Assembly (NCBI RefSeq): GCF_030813715.1
Contig: NZ_JAUSUZ010000001.1
Coordinates: 5,828,001 to 5,892,000 of the forward strand
Length of the DNA: 64,000 nt
Origin: Catenuloplanes indicus
GTDB lineage: Bacteria; Actinomycetota; Actinomycetes; Mycobacteriales; Micromonosporaceae
Direction of reading: 5' to 3'
The translations under genes were made by a program, and so were the position numbers. The notes beneath the pieces are model-generated. The model was given only the letters and a program-made list of their open reading frames with translations, made no database searches and was not told the origin of the DNA. Positions 15,286-24,747 of the stretch are shown in pieces. Each line of letters opens with the position of its first letter. Position 1 is the first letter of the stretch.

Positions 15286-17900
15286 GTGCGGATCGTGCAG
15301 CCCGCGGCCGACGAGGACGTCATGGTGCCACTGCCCGGCTGGCGACGGAGTCACCGGCTGCGCCGTGGGGGCTGGTGGACCGATCGTCCGATCAGAACAG
15401 GCGCCGGGAAGGCCACCGCGGCCGCCACCGCGTTCCTGACCGGGTATCCGGCGCAGACGAAGGCGGTGCTGCGGCTGAAGCGGGCCGATCCGGCGGTGCG
15501 CACGGCCGGACTGGCCGCGTTCGCCGACCTGCCGGCCGCGACACCGGCCGGGATGGCAGCGCTGCTCGGCGCGCGATGCATCGTGGACCACCCGTCCGAT
15601 GCGGAGCTCCGGGCGGTGGCGGAGTACCTGCTCGCGGCGCGCGGGACCGCGTTCGCCGTGCGGGTGGCCGCGGAACTGGCCGGGCTGCGGGCGGAGGGCG
15701 GGTACCACGACGGCGAGACCCGGGGTGCCATGTCCCGCCTGACCAGCACGGCCTACACGCAGATCGACTACTTCGACGCGCTGCGGCCGGAGACGTCCGC
15801 GGCGTTCCGGCACTGGATCCGCGCGCACCTGGCGACGGGCTCCGCGGACGACTACGCGACGGCGGAGGCGGCGCTGACGCCCTACCGGGACGGCGCACCG
15901 CAACAGCGTGCGCTGGCCTCGTTCCTGCTGCCCACCCGGGAGGACTGGGTCGCGGAGGACGTGGCCTGGCTGGCGGCGCACCGGATCGGGAACGATCGGG
16001 CGGACTGGTCGTACCCGATCCAGGACGCGCTGCTGTCCTCGGTGCACACGCTTGATCAGCTCGACGCCGTGGAGACTCGTCCGCTGCACCACCGGTGGTT
16101 CTCCGGGGCGCTGGAGAACATCGGGCCCGCGGTGCTGCCCCGGTTGCTGCACACGCTGACCTGGTGGGACGACGCGGACAGCAAGCGGACCGTGTTCTCG
16201 GCCGTCGCGGTCGTCCCGACGGACGAGGCGTACCGGGCGCTGCTGGACCGGCGTGCGGACCGGGCCGCCCGGCCGGCGCTGCACGACGCGACCGTCCGGT
16301 TCCCGCGGCGGGCGCTCCGCCTGCTGGCCGAGGCCGGCGCGGACGACCTGCTCAGCGGGCACGTGGCCCGGAACCCCGGCATCGCGGAGTCAGTGCTGCC
16401 GGAGCTGACCGCGGCGGCTGCGGCGCGGGTCCGCGCCGCGCTCGCCGGAGCCGGGACCGATCGGGATGCACCCGCCGGGCGCGTGCCCGCGGATCTGCGC
16501 GTGCCGCCGGGCGCGGCCGGGCCCGTGGTCAGCGCGTGGGTGGACGCGGAGACGCTGCCCCGATCGGAGCTGCGCGACGGCTCCGGCGTGCTGCCGTTCG
16601 GGAGCGTCCGCTGCCTGATCGCGCTGCTGGCGACCATGGATCCGCGAGTGACCGGCGTGCGGGACACGCTGGTGCCGGGCGCGCTGCGGGAGCTGGGCTG
16701 GGAACTGTTCACGCGCTGGCAGGCCGGGGCGCCCCGGCGAACGACGGCTGGGCGCTCACCTCGCTGGCGCTCTCCGGCGACGACGAGACCGTCCGGCGGC
16801 TCACGCCGATCATCCGGGCGTGGCCGGGCCGGAGCGGGCACGCGCGTGCCGTGCTGGGGCTGGACGTGCTGGCCGCGATCGGTACCGAGACCGCGCTGAT
16901 GCACCTGCACGGCATCTCGCAGACCGTGCGATTCCGTGGGCTCCAGGAACAGGCGCGGGCGAAGGTGCGCGTCGTCGCCGACCGCCTCGCTCTCACGCCG
17001 GAGCAGCTCGCGGACCGGCTGGTGCCGAGCCTCGGGCTGTCCGCGGACGGCACGCTGCTGCTCGACTACGGTCATCGGCGGTTTTGGGCCGGGTTCGACG
17101 AACAGCTCCGGCCGTATGTGACGGATGCGGCCGGCAAACGGCTGGCGGCGTTGCCGAAGCCGGGAGCGCAGGACGACGCGCAGAAGGCCGCGGCGGCGTA
17201 CGCGCGATATGCCGCATTGAAGAAGGACGTCCGGACGCTCGCGCGTGACCAGCTCAGGCGTCTGGAGACGGCGATGGCCGGCCGGCGCCGGTGGATCGCC
17301 GCGGAGTTTCGTGCGCACCTGGCGGGTCATCCGCTGGTCGGGCACCTGGTCCGGCGCCTCGTCTGGGGCGTCTACGCGGACGGCGCGCTGGTCGCGGCGT
17401 TCCGGGTGGCCGAGGACCGCAGCCTGGCCGATTCGGACGACCGGGAGATGGTGATCGCCGACGACGCGCTGGTGGGCGTGGCGCACCCGGTGGAACTGGG
17501 CGGCGAGTGGAGCGAGGTGTTCAGCGACTACGAGATCCTCCAGCCGTTCCCGCAGCTGGGCCGCGAGGTGTTCACCGCGGCCGGTGCCGAGCTGCCCACC
17601 TGGGCGGAGAACCGGGCGCTGCTCGCGCTGGAGAAGCGCGGCTGGCGGCGCGGCGACCCCGGGCCGGGCGGCCAGCAGCAGTCGATCGGGAAGGCGATGA
17701 CCGGCGACGTGAGCGTCGAGCTGGAGTTGTCACCGGGCATTCCGGTCAACAATCGGCACGACGTCTGGGCGGACAGCCAGGAACTATCCGCCCCGCGCGT
17801 CACCGTCGGCAGGCGGCGGAACGTGCCGCTGGCCGCCCTTCACCCGGTGATCGCCTCGGAACTGCTGCGCGACCTGGCCACGCTCACCGCCGCACGCTGA
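15286..17900 (+). pseudogene. DUF4132 protein gene with a frameshift
   Basis: GTG 15286 with AGAGGAAG upstream opens a frame rich in HEAT-like alpha-helical sequence (to about 16725). The C-terminal half, including QDDAQKAAAAYARYAALKKD and the DUF4132 block RRLVWGVYADGALVAAFRVAED, is in another frame ending at 17900. The shift falls at a G/C run near 16727-16738, where ELFTRWQAGAP should continue ANDGWALTSLALSGDDE. The total is about 870 codons and each half is otherwise intact, so a sequencing error or a very recent mutation are both possible. The function of DUF4132 proteins is unknown. Confidence 0.8.
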
Positions 17901-17966
17901 CCGCGAGCTCCGGCGGCGGTGGAAATCCGGCTGCCGCCGGACCCGGGTGTGTCTACCATGGCGCGC

Positions 17967-17990
17967 ATGCCATACGTGCTCTACCTGTGA
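17967..17990 (+). CDS. Short upstream ORF (leader peptide) of the ABC-F gene
   Basis: ATG-CCA-TAC-GTG-CTC-TAC-CTG-TGA encodes a 7-residue peptide with two tyrosines; an in-frame ATG at 17958 would extend it to 10. TACCAT at 17955-17960 lies 6 bp before ATG 17967, so transcription may begin at that ATG. It is followed directly by a strong hairpin and, 100 bp later, by an ABC-F gene. This is the arrangement of ribosome-mediated attenuators controlling antibiotic-resistance ABC-F proteins. Confidence 0.55.
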   Translation: MPYVLYL

Positions 17991-18027
17991 GACGGCCGCC
18001 GGCTGCTCAGCCGGCCTCCCCGCCGTC
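17991..18027 (+). promoter_or_regulatory. Candidate attenuator hairpin before ABC-F
   Basis: It begins on the base after the leader stop codon. An outer stem GACGGC/GCCGTC (17991-17996, 18022-18027) encloses an inner stem GCCGGCT-GCTC-AGCCGGC (17998-18015). A ribosome stalled on the leader peptide would cover the 5' arm and prevent its formation. No T-run follows, so it may act on translation or through an alternative fold. Confidence 0.5.
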
Positions 18028-18092
18028 CACGTAAGCCTCGTCGAGCGCCGCCCGCCGGTCATGCGGGCGCGCCGCTCCGTGCTGGGAGAGCA

Positions 18093-19676
18093 ATGCCAAC
18101 ATCGACGATTCTGCCTGCGCGCGCCCGTGCGCAGCTGACCGCGACCGACATCCACATCGCGCGCGGCGGCGTACCCGTGCTGCGCGGCGCCGCCCTGACC
18201 GTCACGCCCGGCTCGCGCTGGGGCGTCGTCGGCGAGAACGGACGTGGCAAGTCCACGCTGCTGGCCGTGCTCGCCGGCACGCTCGAACCGGACTCCGGCA
18301 CGGTACGCCGCTCCGGCACGCTCGGCCTCGCCGCACAGGAACTGCACGCCACCGGCGACGCCACGGTCGGCGACGTGATCGACGCGGAGCTGTCCGATGC
18401 CCGGGCCGCGCTACGCGCACTCGACGCGGCCGCGGACGCGCTGACCCGGGCCGACCCCGGCGCGGCCGACCGATATGCCGGGGCGCTGCACGCCGCGGAG
18501 GCGCTGGAGGCCTGGGACGCCGACCACCGGGTCGACGCCGCGCTGGCCGCGCTGGGCGCGGAACGGGACCGGACGCGGCCGCTGGCCGAGCTGTCCGTCG
18601 GCGGCCGCTACCGGGTGCGGCTCGCCTGCCTGCTCGGCGCGGGGCACGACTTCCTGCTGCTGGACGAGCCGACCAACCACCTCGACGGCGGAGGGCTGGC
18701 CTACCTGACGTCGGCACTGACCGGCACCCGGGCCGGTGTGGTGCTGGTCAGCCACGACCGGGCGCTGCTGGCCGCGGTGGCCACCACGATCGTCGACCTG
18801 GACCCGTCGCGCGACGGCCTGCCGCGCGTCTACGGCGACGGGTACGCCGGATACCTCGCCGGTCGCGCGGCCGAGCGGGAACGCTGGCAGGAGGAGTACG
18901 ACAAGCAGCAGACCGAGAACGCGCGGCTGACCGCGAACCTGGCCGGCGCGCGGGACCGCCTGATCGACAACTGGCGGCCGGACAAGGGCACGAACAAGCA
19001 CAAGCGCGCCACCCGCGCGTCGTCCCAGGTCCGCACGTTCCACCGGCGGCAGGACGAGCTGGCCGCGCACGCGGTCACCATGCCGGAGCCGCCGCTGCGC
19101 CTGCGCCTGCCCGAGCTGCCGCGGAACGCGGCGATCACGCTGGACGACGTGACCGTGGCCGGCCGCCTGGAGCAGCCGGTCACGCTCACCATCGGGCCGT
19201 CCGGGCGGCTGCACGTCGACGGCCGTAACGGTGCCGGCAAGTCCACGCTGCTGGCCGTGCTCGCGGGGCGGTTGCGGCCGGACACCGGGACCCGGCGCGT
19301 CGCGCGGAGTCAGCGCATCGGCTACCTGGCGCAGGAGTCGCCGGAGCCGGGCGGCGCCACCGCGCGCACGTTGTTCGCGGCGGCCGGTGGCACGGTCGAG
19401 CTGGAGGGCCTCGGCCTGCTCGACCGGCGGGAGCTGGACCGGCCGGTACGGGAGCTGTCCACCGGCCGCCGGCGCCGGCTCGACCTGGCGCTGGTGCTGG
19501 CCCGGCGCCCGCACCTGCTGCTGCTCGACGAGCCGACGAACCACCTGTCGATCGCGCTGGTCGACGAGCTGACCGAGGCGCTGGGCGGCACCCGGGCGGC
19601 GGTCGTGCTGGCCACGCACGACCGGGCGCTGCGGGCCGACGTGGCCGGGTGGCCGCGGCTCACCGTGGGACGGTGA
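18093..19676 (+). CDS. ABC-F family ATPase, probable ribosome-protection type
   Basis: A 527-residue protein with two nucleotide-binding domains and no membrane segments. The first has Walker A GENGRGKST, a degenerate signature LSVGGRYRVRLACLL and Walker B DFLLLDEPTNHLD. The second has GRNGAGKST, STGRRRRLDLALVLA and LLLLDEPTNHLS. A charged linker (about residues 260-330) carries the interdomain arm that enters the ribosomal exit site in antibiotic-resistance ABC-F proteins. The start is supported by GGGAGAG upstream. Preceded by a leader-peptide/hairpin module, it may protect against a ribosome-targeting antibiotic. Which drug is unknown. Confidence 0.88.
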   Translation: MPTSTILPARARAQLTATDIHIARGGVPVLRGAALTVTPGSRWGVVGENGRGKSTLLAVLAGTLEPDSGTVRRSGTLGLAAQELHATGDATVGDVIDAELSDARAALRALDAAADALTRADPGAADRYAGALHAAEALEAWDADHRVDAALAALGAERDRTRPLAELSVGGRYRVRLACLLGAGHDFLLLDEPTNHLDGGGLAYLTSALTGTRAGVVLVSHDRALLAAVATTIVDLDPSRDGLPRVYGDGYAGYLAGRAAERERWQEEYDKQQTENARLTANLAGARDRLIDNWRPDKGTNKHKRATRASSQVRTFHRRQDELAAHAVTMPEPPLRLRLPELPRNAAITLDDVTVAGRLEQPVTLTIGPSGRLHVDGRNGAGKSTLLAVLAGRLRPDTGTRRVARSQRIGYLAQESPEPGGATARTLFAAAGGTVELEGLGLLDRRELDRPVRELSTGRRRRLDLALVLARRPHLLLLDEPTNHLSIALVDELTEALGGTRAAVVLATHDRALRADVAGWPRLTVGR

Positions 19677-19765
19677 TCGGCCGCTACGTCAAGCGATTGT
19701 CCGGTGACGGATAGCATCCTTGTCGGGGATGGTGATCAATATTGAGCCCTGGATAGCTTGGCGGC

Positions 19766-20461
19766 ATGCCCGGTCTACTGGAGATCGCCGCGGCCGACCC
19801 TGATCCGGGAGTCAACAAGGTGGCCTGGGCCGGCGCGCTGCTGGCCTGGCTGCTGGCGGTCCCGGCGTACGTCGTCTTCGGCCTGATCGACACGATCGCG
19901 CACGAGGGCGGGCACGCGCTGCTGGCCAAGCTGCTGTTCCAGCGCGTGCGGGCGATCCGGCTGTTCCGGGACGGCGGCGGCGCGACGTACTTCGACGAGG
20001 ACATGCCATGGGCGGTCGACGTCGCGGTCAAGTTCATCGGGTACGTCGCGCCGTCGCTGTTCGGCCTGGCCGCCGCGTGGCTGCTGGCCCGCGATCTGGT
20101 CGACGCGACGCTCTGGGCCAGCCTCGGATTCCTGTTCGTCATGCTGTTCGCGGTGCGCGGGCTGCTCGGCTGGCTGGTCGTGCCGACGCTGATGATCGTG
20201 ATCTGTTATGTCGCCCTGGCCGTGGAGCCGCCGATGCGCGAACTCTTCGCCCACGTCTGGGCCTGGTTCCTGCTGATCGCCGCCGTCGAGACCATGCTGA
20301 TCTTCCTCCGCACCCGCGGCTACGACCACAACTCCTCCGACGCCGGCGCCCTCCACCGCCTGACCAGTCTCTCCGGCGCCTTCTGGGCACTCCTGATGCT
20401 CCTCGGCACCACCACCGCCCTCATCTACGGCGGCACCCTGATGCTCCGCGCCGCGATCTAG
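19766..20461 (+). CDS. M50B-family membrane metallopeptidase
   Basis: A 231-residue integral membrane protein with about six membrane helices. The first helix region contains IAHEGGHALLAKL, an HExxH-type zinc site typical of M50B (site-2-protease-like) peptidases of unknown substrate. The protein is short, without a PDZ domain. The convergent GH3 gene shares its bidirectional terminator. Confidence 0.8.
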   Translation: MPGLLEIAAADPDPGVNKVAWAGALLAWLLAVPAYVVFGLIDTIAHEGGHALLAKLLFQRVRAIRLFRDGGGATYFDEDMPWAVDVAVKFIGYVAPSLFGLAAAWLLARDLVDATLWASLGFLFVMLFAVRGLLGWLVVPTLMIVICYVALAVEPPMRELFAHVWAWFLLIAAVETMLIFLRTRGYDHNSSDAGALHRLTSLSGAFWALLMLLGTTTALIYGGTLMLRAAI

Positions 20462-20515
20462 CGGCCCGCGAACCACCACCGGCTACGCCCTCGGAAACAG
20501 CCTCGCCCGTCGAGG

Positions 20516-20555
20516 CCGGGTGCCCGGACCGTGAGACCACGGTCCCGGCACCCGG
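20516..20555. terminator. Bidirectional terminator between M50B and GH3
   Basis: A long near-perfect stem: outer CCGGGTGCC/GGCACCCGG and inner GGACCGTG-AGAC-CACGGTCC. It is placed between convergent stop codons. Confidence 0.7.
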
Positions 20556-20564
20556 GGATCTCGT

Positions 20565-22847
20565 CTAGCGGACCGTGAGGGTGGCGGCGGATTCGCCGGC
20601 GGTGATGAGGTATCGGCCGGGGGTGACGCGGGGGGAGTCGGTGGAGATCATGTCGCCGGGGGTGACGGCGAGGCGGGATGCGGGGAAGTTGAGGGTCACG
20701 GTGCGGTTCTCGCCGGGGGCCAGCGAGACCTTGGTGAAGGCCACCAGGCGGCGGGGCGGGGCCAGCGGGTTGGCTACCGCCTGGCCGGCGTAGAGCGGGA
20801 CCACCAGGTCGCCGGCGCGGGTACCGGTGTTCGAGACGGTGACGGTGACGCGGACGTTGTCCTTGGGGCGGACCGTCGGGGACGCGAGTGTGGTGCCGGC
20901 CGTGGTGAACGTGGTGTAGGAGAGACCGGCGCCGAACGGGTACGCGGGGGTGTAGCCGGATCCGGTGCCGGCGTTCGTGCCGGGGAGCTGCTGGTAGTAG
21001 AGCGGCTGGTTGCCGATCTGGCTGGGCCAGGAGACCGGGAGACGACCGCTCGGGTTGGCGCGGCCGTAGAGGACGTCGGCGATCGCGTTGCCGCCCTCGC
21101 TGCCCGGGTTCCAGGCGGCGAGCAGCGCGTCCGTCGTGTTCGCCGGGCCGAGGACCAGCGGGCGGTCGGAGACGACCACCACGATCACCGGCGTGCCGGT
21201 CGCCTGCAGACGGGCGACCAGGTCCTGCTGGTCCGGGGCGAGCACCGGGTTCGGCATGTCGGCCTCGCCCTCGGCGGCGGCGCGGTTGCCGACCGCGACC
21301 ACCACGGCGTCCGCGTCCGCGGCCTGGGCGACGGCGTCGTCGGGGCTGGACGTGCCGACCACGGTGGTGCCGGCCGGTGCGGTGTCGCGCAGACCGGCCA
21401 GGATCGTGGTGCCGGGGATGGTGACGCCGTCCGGGATCCGCTGCCAGCCGACGGTCCAGCCGCCGACCTGGTCGGTGAGGTTGTCCGCCTGCGGGCCGGC
21501 GACCACGATCCGCTTCGTGTCCGGGCCGAGCGGGAGCGTGCCGTCCTGGTTGCGCAGCAGCACCAGCGACTCGGTGGCGGCCTGCCGGTTGAGCGGGCGG
21601 TCCGCCTGCAGCACGGCCGCGTCCGCCGCGGCCGGGTCCACGTACGGCTTGTCGAAGAGCCCGAGCTGGAACTTCAGCGTCAGGATCCGGCCGACCGCCT
21701 GGTCCAGCCGCTTCTTGGAGATCAGCTTCTGGTTCACCGCGTCCAGCGCGGCCTGGTGGAAGCCGCGGTCGTCCGGCGGGACCATCGCCATGTCCACGCC
21801 CGCGTTGACCGCGGCCGCGACCGCACCGGCGTAGGAGTCGGTGATGTGGTACGCGGTGTGCAGCAGCCGGACGTCGTTCCAGTCGCTGATCACCACGCCT
21901 TTGAAGTCCCACTCGTCGCGGAGCAGATCGGTGAGCAGCCAGCGCGAGCCGGTGGCCGGGATGCCGTTGACCGCGCCGGAGTTGACCATCACGGTCAGCG
22001 CGCCCGCGTCCACCGCGGCCTTGTACGGCGGCAGGATCGTGTCCTGCAGGTAGCGCGGGGACAGGTCGGCCGGCGTGCGGTCGTGCCCGTTGAACGGCTC
22101 GGAATAACCGGCGAAGTGCTTGACGGTCGCGGCGACCGGGCGGCCGGAGGCCTTGTTCTGCAGGCCGGTCACCGCACCGGCGGCCAGCGTGCCGGCCAGC
22201 ACCGGATCCTCCGCGTACGTCTCGTAGTAGCGGCCCCAGCGCTGATCCCGGGCCAGGTCGGCGACCGGGGCGAAGTTCCACGTGGTGCCGGTGGCCGCGA
22301 CCGCACGCTGGGTCGACTCCGCGGTCCGCTGGTTCAGCGCGGTGTTCCAGGTGGCGCCGAGCCCGAGCTGGTGCGGGAAGATCGACGCACCGATCACGTT
22401 GTTGTGCCCGTGCACCGCGTCCACGCCGTAGACGATCGGGATGCGCAGCCGGGAGTGCTCGATCGCGTACCGCTGAATGCTGTTGACCATTTCGGCCCAC
22501 GCTCTCGGCGTGTTCACGGCCGGTGCCGCGCCGCCGCCGGAGAGCACCGAGCCGGCGTGCTGGTCCGCGAGGACCTCCCGCATGCAGGTCTCGTTGAGTG
22601 CGCCGCCGCTCCAGTTGCAGTCGCCCTGCATCCGGTTGACCGCGATCTGCTGGAGCTGGCCGACCTTCTCCTCCACGGTCATCCGGCGCAGCAGGTCGGC
22701 GACCCGGGCCGGGGTGGACGCCTTCGCGTCGAGGTAGCGCTCACCCACGGCGCCGGCGGGCGTGGCGGCGAGCGTGAGCATCAGGACGCCGGCGAGCGCG
22801 GGTGCCAGCAGGCGCCGCCGGGTCGTGGGGGGATTGAGCAGTCGCAT
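20565..22847 (-). CDS. Secreted glycoside hydrolase family 3 (beta-glucosidase-like)
   Basis: A 760-residue protein. A signal peptide (residues 1-33, ending TPAGA) is followed by the GH3 barrel, with GVDAVHGHNNV, KHFAGYSEPFNGHDRTP and the nucleophile region GVVISDWND. The alpha/beta sandwich comes next (LPLGPDTKRIVVAGPQAD), then a C-terminal fibronectin-III-like domain (VTVTVSNTGTRAGDLVVPLY). It probably hydrolyses beta-glucosides outside the cell. ATG 22847 has GGGAGGATCC upstream. No sugar-regulator palindrome was found in its 110-bp promoter region. Confidence 0.93.
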   Translation of the reverse strand: MRLLNPPTTRRRLLAPALAGVLMLTLAATPAGAVGERYLDAKASTPARVADLLRRMTVEEKVGQLQQIAVNRMQGDCNWSGGALNETCMREVLADQHAGSVLSGGGAAPAVNTPRAWAEMVNSIQRYAIEHSRLRIPIVYGVDAVHGHNNVIGASIFPHQLGLGATWNTALNQRTAESTQRAVAATGTTWNFAPVADLARDQRWGRYYETYAEDPVLAGTLAAGAVTGLQNKASGRPVAATVKHFAGYSEPFNGHDRTPADLSPRYLQDTILPPYKAAVDAGALTVMVNSGAVNGIPATGSRWLLTDLLRDEWDFKGVVISDWNDVRLLHTAYHITDSYAGAVAAAVNAGVDMAMVPPDDRGFHQAALDAVNQKLISKKRLDQAVGRILTLKFQLGLFDKPYVDPAAADAAVLQADRPLNRQAATESLVLLRNQDGTLPLGPDTKRIVVAGPQADNLTDQVGGWTVGWQRIPDGVTIPGTTILAGLRDTAPAGTTVVGTSSPDDAVAQAADADAVVVAVGNRAAAEGEADMPNPVLAPDQQDLVARLQATGTPVIVVVVSDRPLVLGPANTTDALLAAWNPGSEGGNAIADVLYGRANPSGRLPVSWPSQIGNQPLYYQQLPGTNAGTGSGYTPAYPFGAGLSYTTFTTAGTTLASPTVRPKDNVRVTVTVSNTGTRAGDLVVPLYAGQAVANPLAPPRRLVAFTKVSLAPGENRTVTLNFPASRLAVTPGDMISTDSPRVTPGRYLITAGESAATLTVR

Positions 22848-22986
22848 GGATCCTCCCGAGCAAGGTCAATTCATCGATGCGACGCTATGGCTTGAATGTA
22901 AGTGCGTCAATGCGTTGGGTGAGGATGCGGGGAAAAGTCCGGTCAGGCGTTGAACCATGGCAAGGGCCGGATCCGAACAACAGGAC

Positions 22987-24663
22987 ATGACATGGGTACG
23001 GATGGTCGCCGCGGCGTTTCTCGGTGCGCTGATCGTGCTGATCGGCCCAGTGTCGCCCGCTTCCGCGCACGCGGTCGTGGTGGACACCGTGCCGGCGCGG
23101 GGTTCGGTCGTGGGCGCCGCGCCGACCGTCGTGACCATTACGTTCAGTGAGGCGGTCCGGCTGGTCCCGGGGCGGGTAAAGGTGGTCGCGCCGGACGGGT
23201 CACCGGTCACCGGCGGTGAGCCCACGCTGGCCGGCGCGGTGATGACGATCCCGGTGACGGCGGCGGAGCGCCCACTCGGCACGTACACGGTCAGTTACCG
23301 GGTGGTGTCCGCGGACAGTCACCCGGTCGGCGGCGGTTTCTCCTACTCCATCGGCGCGCGCTCGACGTTCGACGGCGCGGTCACCGGCGACGAGGTCGAC
23401 CCCGGCGTGACGGCCGGCATCTCGGTCGCGAAATACCTCGGCTACCTCGGGCTCACGCTGCTGATCGGGCCCGCGCTGCTGATGCTGTCACTGTGGCCGC
23501 GGCGGCTGCTGCGCACGCCGGCCGGACGGCGCGGGCCGCGGATCATGATGTTCACCGGCGCCGGGTTGATCGCGCTCGGCGCGCTCGCGGCGATCTGGCT
23601 GCAGGCACCGTACGCGTACGGTGGCGGGCCGCTGGACGCGACGGCCGACGGGCTGGGCGGGGTGATGATCAGCCAGTTCGGGCTGGCGCACCTGGGACGG
23701 CTGGTCGCGCTGGCGCTGGCCGTACCGTTGCTGGCCGGTCGTGCTTTTCGGTGGCGGGGCGTCGCGCTCGGCGTGGTCGCGGCCGCAGGGCTGGTGACCT
23801 GGCCGCTGTCCGGCCATCCGATCGCGTCCCGCATGCCGGTCGTCACGGTCTTCGCGGACTTCGCGCACCTGGCCGCGATGGCGGTCTGGCTCGGCGGGCT
23901 GATCGCGCTGGCCGTGTTCCTGCTGCGCCGCGCGGACGCCCGCGAACTGCGGGTGATCCTGCCGGTCTGGTCGCGCTGGGCCGCGCTCGCGGTCTACTGC
24001 CTGATCGCCGGCGGCGTGATCCAGGTGATGGTCGAGGTCGGTACGGTGTCGCAGCTGGTCACCACGAGGTTCGGGCAGCTGGTGCTGGCGAAGACCGCGC
24101 TGCTCGGCGTGGTGCTCGCGGTCGCCGGTGCGGCGCGGCTGCTGGTCCGGCGGATCGTGACCGGGTCCGCGACCGGCTGGGCCGCGCGCCTGGTGCCGGG
24201 CGGGCCGCCGGCGATCTGGCTGCGGCGGTCGGTCGCGGTCGAACTGGCGGTGACCGCGGTGGTGCTGGCCGCGAGCGCGGTGCTGGTGCAGACCACGCCG
24301 TCACGGAGCGTGGGTGAGGAGGCGCCGGTGGTGGTGCCGGAGACGTTCAGCGAGACGCTGACCAGCCCGATCTACACGCTGCAGTACGAGATCTACCCGG
24401 TACAGCGCGGCGAGTACAACACGCTGCACGGGTTCGTCTACACGCCCGAGGGACAGCCGATCCCGATCGAGGAGTTCCGGGTGACGATCGCGCTGCCGTC
24501 GGCCGGGCTGGAGCCGATCGACGCGCCGATGGCCATTCTGGACGAGAGCCACGGGCTCGGGCCGGTCAACTTCCCGCTGCCCGGTGAGTGGACGGTGAAG
24601 TTCACCATCCGGATCTCGGAGATCGACCAGGCCACGGTGTCCGGCGTGGTCAACGTCCCGTAA
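22987..24663 (+). CDS. CopC-CopD fusion copper-resistance protein
   Basis: About 558 residues. A signal peptide ends ASA, leaving a mature N-terminal HA: the histidine that binds copper in CopC. The CopC beta-domain (to about residue 120) includes SADSHPVGGGFSY with a second conserved histidine. The CopD part follows, with about eight membrane helices. The C-terminal periplasmic domain starts near residue 430 (ETLTSPIYTLQYEIYPVQRG). It imports or buffers copper at the membrane. Start choice is between ATG 22957 and 22987; the latter leaves a standard signal peptide. Confidence 0.88.
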   Translation: MTWVRMVAAAFLGALIVLIGPVSPASAHAVVVDTVPARGSVVGAAPTVVTITFSEAVRLVPGRVKVVAPDGSPVTGGEPTLAGAVMTIPVTAAERPLGTYTVSYRVVSADSHPVGGGFSYSIGARSTFDGAVTGDEVDPGVTAGISVAKYLGYLGLTLLIGPALLMLSLWPRRLLRTPAGRRGPRIMMFTGAGLIALGALAAIWLQAPYAYGGGPLDATADGLGGVMISQFGLAHLGRLVALALAVPLLAGRAFRWRGVALGVVAAAGLVTWPLSGHPIASRMPVVTVFADFAHLAAMAVWLGGLIALAVFLLRRADARELRVILPVWSRWAALAVYCLIAGGVIQVMVEVGTVSQLVTTRFGQLVLAKTALLGVVLAVAGAARLLVRRIVTGSATGWAARLVPGGPPAIWLRRSVAVELAVTAVVLAASAVLVQTTPSRSVGEEAPVVVPETFSETLTSPIYTLQYEIYPVQRGEYNTLHGFVYTPEGQPIPIEEFRVTIALPSAGLEPIDAPMAILDESHGLGPVNFPLPGEWTVKFTIRISEIDQATVSGVVNVP

Positions 24664-24747
24664 TTCTCCGATACCGGCCCCTCTTTCGTTTTTCGTCTGA
24701 AAAATGAGCCCGTAGGGTATTTGTCTCTTCGGGAAGGGGCGGCGTTC

